From positions 1,270,501-1,334,500 of the forward strand of contig NZ_CP089391.1 in NCBI RefSeq assembly GCF_027594865.1: DNA of 64,000 bases, in the 5' to 3' direction. A model generated the notes under the pieces. It searched no databases. It saw only the letters and a list, made by a program, of their open reading frames with translations, and was not told the DNA's origin. Position numbers and translations under genes: made by a program. Source of the DNA: Bradyrhizobium xenonodulans. GTDB lineage: Bacteria; Pseudomonadota; Alphaproteobacteria; Rhizobiales; Xanthobacteraceae. This document shows positions 62,732 to 64,000 of this stretch, piece by piece (position 1 is the first letter of the stretch; every line of letters starts with the position of its first letter).

Positions 62732-63349
62732 TTGAGGCCGCGCGAGTTTGACCACGACGACGTGCTGCGCATCGCGTTCGACCAGTTCTGGCGCAAGGGC
62801 GTGCGCGGCACCTCGCTGTCGGACATTGCGCGAGACGCCGGCGTCCAGCGCGGCAGCCTCTACAACGCCTTCGGCAGCAAGGAGGCGCTGTTCCTGCAGG
62901 CCTATGAACGCTACGCGGGCGACTATCTCCTCGTCCTGCAAAAGGCGCTCGGCACAGGTACTTTACGAAAGCGCCTCACTGCGTTCTTCGACCTGACCAT
63001 CACCAATTTCCGCTCCGGGACGCCGCCGCGGGGATGCCCGACCACGCGGGGACTGATGGAGCTCGGCGCGGCCGAAGGCGAGGGGCTCGACGAGGAGGCG
63101 CGCCAGGCGTTTGCCGGTCTCGTCTCGCGCATCACGGCTCTGGTTCAGGAAACGTTGTCGGCGGGCGCAGAGCGCGGCGAATTCAGCGGCAATCCCGCGG
63201 CCGCAGCGCTGCACATCATCACGGTGACGCGCGGACTTGCGGTGCTCGAGCGCGCCTTCGGCGACGAGCCGCAGCTGCGCAAGATCGCGGCCCACACCGT
63301 CGATCTCGTGCTCGAGGAGAAGGGTCGCCAGCGGGTGACACGAGAATGA
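62732..63349 (+). CDS. TetR-family transcriptional repressor
   Basis: A 205-residue regulator with the TetR HTH (FDHDDVLRIAFDQFWRKGVRGTSLSDIARDAGVQRGSLYNAFGSKEALFLQAYERY) and a C-terminal ligand-binding domain of TetR_C type (LTAFFDLTITNFRSGTPPRGCPTTRGLMELGA). The start is a TTG at 62732, since the only strong ribosome-binding site (GGAGGAG) is nine bases before it; the earlier frame would cover the operators. It probably represses itself and the tautomerase-GFA unit; the ligand is unknown. Confidence 0.9.
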   Translation: MRPREFDHDDVLRIAFDQFWRKGVRGTSLSDIARDAGVQRGSLYNAFGSKEALFLQAYERYAGDYLLVLQKALGTGTLRKRLTAFFDLTITNFRSGTPPRGCPTTRGLMELGAAEGEGLDEEARQAFAGLVSRITALVQETLSAGAERGEFSGNPAAAALHIITVTRGLAVLERAFGDEPQLRKIAAHTVDLVLEEKGRQRVTRE

Positions 63350-63473
63350 CGATCCCGGCGGTGGTCGCGCCGGGATCGTCTGGAGGTTTCATGGAGGGCA
63401 TCGAGCACTGCGTCTCCATGACGATGTCGATACCGCAAGACGGCTCTATGTGCGAGTAGAACCCGTCAAAGCG

Positions 63474-63947
63474 TCAGCACAGGGCAAGCGCGTTGATCGC
63501 GCGCGTTGCCGCATCCTCTTTCCCGAAGGTCACGAACTGACACACGATGGCCTCGAGTTCACCTGGCTGCCTGCTTCGCGCGACCGCCAGCAGCCGCATC
63601 AGATCCGCCTCGTCCTTCGACAGGCGCCGGCACGACGGCGGCATGAAGCACAGCTCGCAAGGGCGGCCGCTGCGCAGAATTCTGACGAGCGCGGCCGCGC
63701 GCGCCACCAGTAGCGGACTGTCGGCGATATCAGGCGCCTCGTCGGCGAAGCGATAGGCCGCCTCCCAGCAGTCGGAGGCACCGGTCGCATAGGCCGCTCC
63801 GATGAAGCGAAACAGCGACAGCGCGATGCGGCAAAAATTATCGTAGCTGTCGACGCACGGACGGCTCGCAAGCGCGGCCCGGAACGGGCAGCGCTGCGAC
63901 TGGCCGGCTTCCGTAACGGGCACAGAGCCACACGCATCCTGCATCAT
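63474..63947 (-). CDS. Cys-containing hypothetical protein (157 aa)
   Basis: The product is mostly helical with conserved-looking cysteines (QRCPFRAALASRPCVDSYDNFCRIAL near the start, RPCELCFMPPSCRRLSKDEADLMRLL in the second half). CELC..C could bind zinc or a cluster. No family recognised. There is no signal peptide. ATG at 63947 (a second at 63944). It is convergent with the TetR gene, 124 bases apart. Confidence 0.6.
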   Translation of the reverse strand: MMQDACGSVPVTEAGQSQRCPFRAALASRPCVDSYDNFCRIALSLFRFIGAAYATGASDCWEAAYRFADEAPDIADSPLLVARAAALVRILRSGRPCELCFMPPSCRRLSKDEADLMRLLAVARSRQPGELEAIVCQFVTFGKEDAATRAINALALC

Positions 63948-64000
63948 GAGCGGTCTCGTCAGTGCAATGTGGGACTTCCGACGAACCAGCTCTTCATCGC

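Overview
This window is a GC-rich, gene-dense stretch of alphaproteobacterial chromosome, most likely from Bradyrhizobium or a close relative in the Nitrobacteraceae. The evidence is the gene set (rpoD, rpoH, dnaG, greA, trxB, carA, carB), a DnaG with a degenerate zinc finger, a short chlorite dismutase resembling the Nitrobacter winogradskyi enzyme as I recall it, an EcfG-type promoter, and many dispersed palindromic intergenic repeats of the kind common in Bradyrhizobium. All identifications come from reading the sequence; no database search was run.

Layout. 1-2.5 kb is accessory: a truncated DUF4411 PIN-like gene next to an XRE/ImmA metallopeptidase (predicted toxin-antitoxin pair), small orphan genes and a decayed AEC-transporter fragment. 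2.6-8.3 kb holds tenA, an outer-membrane beta-barrel protein, the intact AEC transporter and a complete IS30-family element inserted in a dispersed repeat. 8.7-15 kb has an orphan ParA-like ATPase, two paralogous 48-residue membrane proteins, a DapA-family aldolase, a cluster of terminators, then LysR-trxB, an Lrp regulator and greA. 15-24 kb is the carbamoyl-phosphate synthetase region (carB, carA) with an MFS pump and its divergent ArsR-type regulator, a tRNA-like element, dps and a cupin.

24-32 kb is mostly lipid or xenobiotic metabolism (alpha/beta hydrolase, YqeY, epoxide hydrolase, acyl-CoA synthetase, MarR regulator and targets) and a hybrid sensor kinase. 32-41 kb carries an ArsR-SRPBCC-SRPBCC operon with a clear operator, an LVIVD-repeat secreted protein, a LysE exporter, an N-formylglutamate amidohydrolase, a transglutaminase and the chlorite dismutase. 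41-46 kb is the macromolecular-synthesis pair dnaG-rpoD. 46-54 kb contains envelope genes (OmpA family, lytic transglycosylase, amidase), signalling genes (single-domain response regulator, diguanylate cyclase) and a 22-residue Lys/Ala microprotein gene. 54-57 kb has rpoH, rluD and tRNA-Glu. 57-64 kb has a 2'-5' RNA ligase-like protein, a Tat lipoprotein hydrolase, a D-aminoacylase-type amidohydrolase coupled to a CobW GTPase, GFA, tautomerase and TetR genes.

I do not see a large multi-gene novel system, CRISPR array or prophage. The least explained items are the two paralogous 48-residue membrane proteins, the Lys/Ala microprotein, the Cys-rich small frame in the rpoD leader, the terminator cluster at 11.1-11.35 kb and the degenerate tRNA-like element. 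Several operators can be read directly: a duplicated GTTCAA-N6-TTGAAC, ATGCAACCA/TGGTTGCAT, GTCAAC-N3-GTTGAC and a duplicated TGACA-N3-TGTC.
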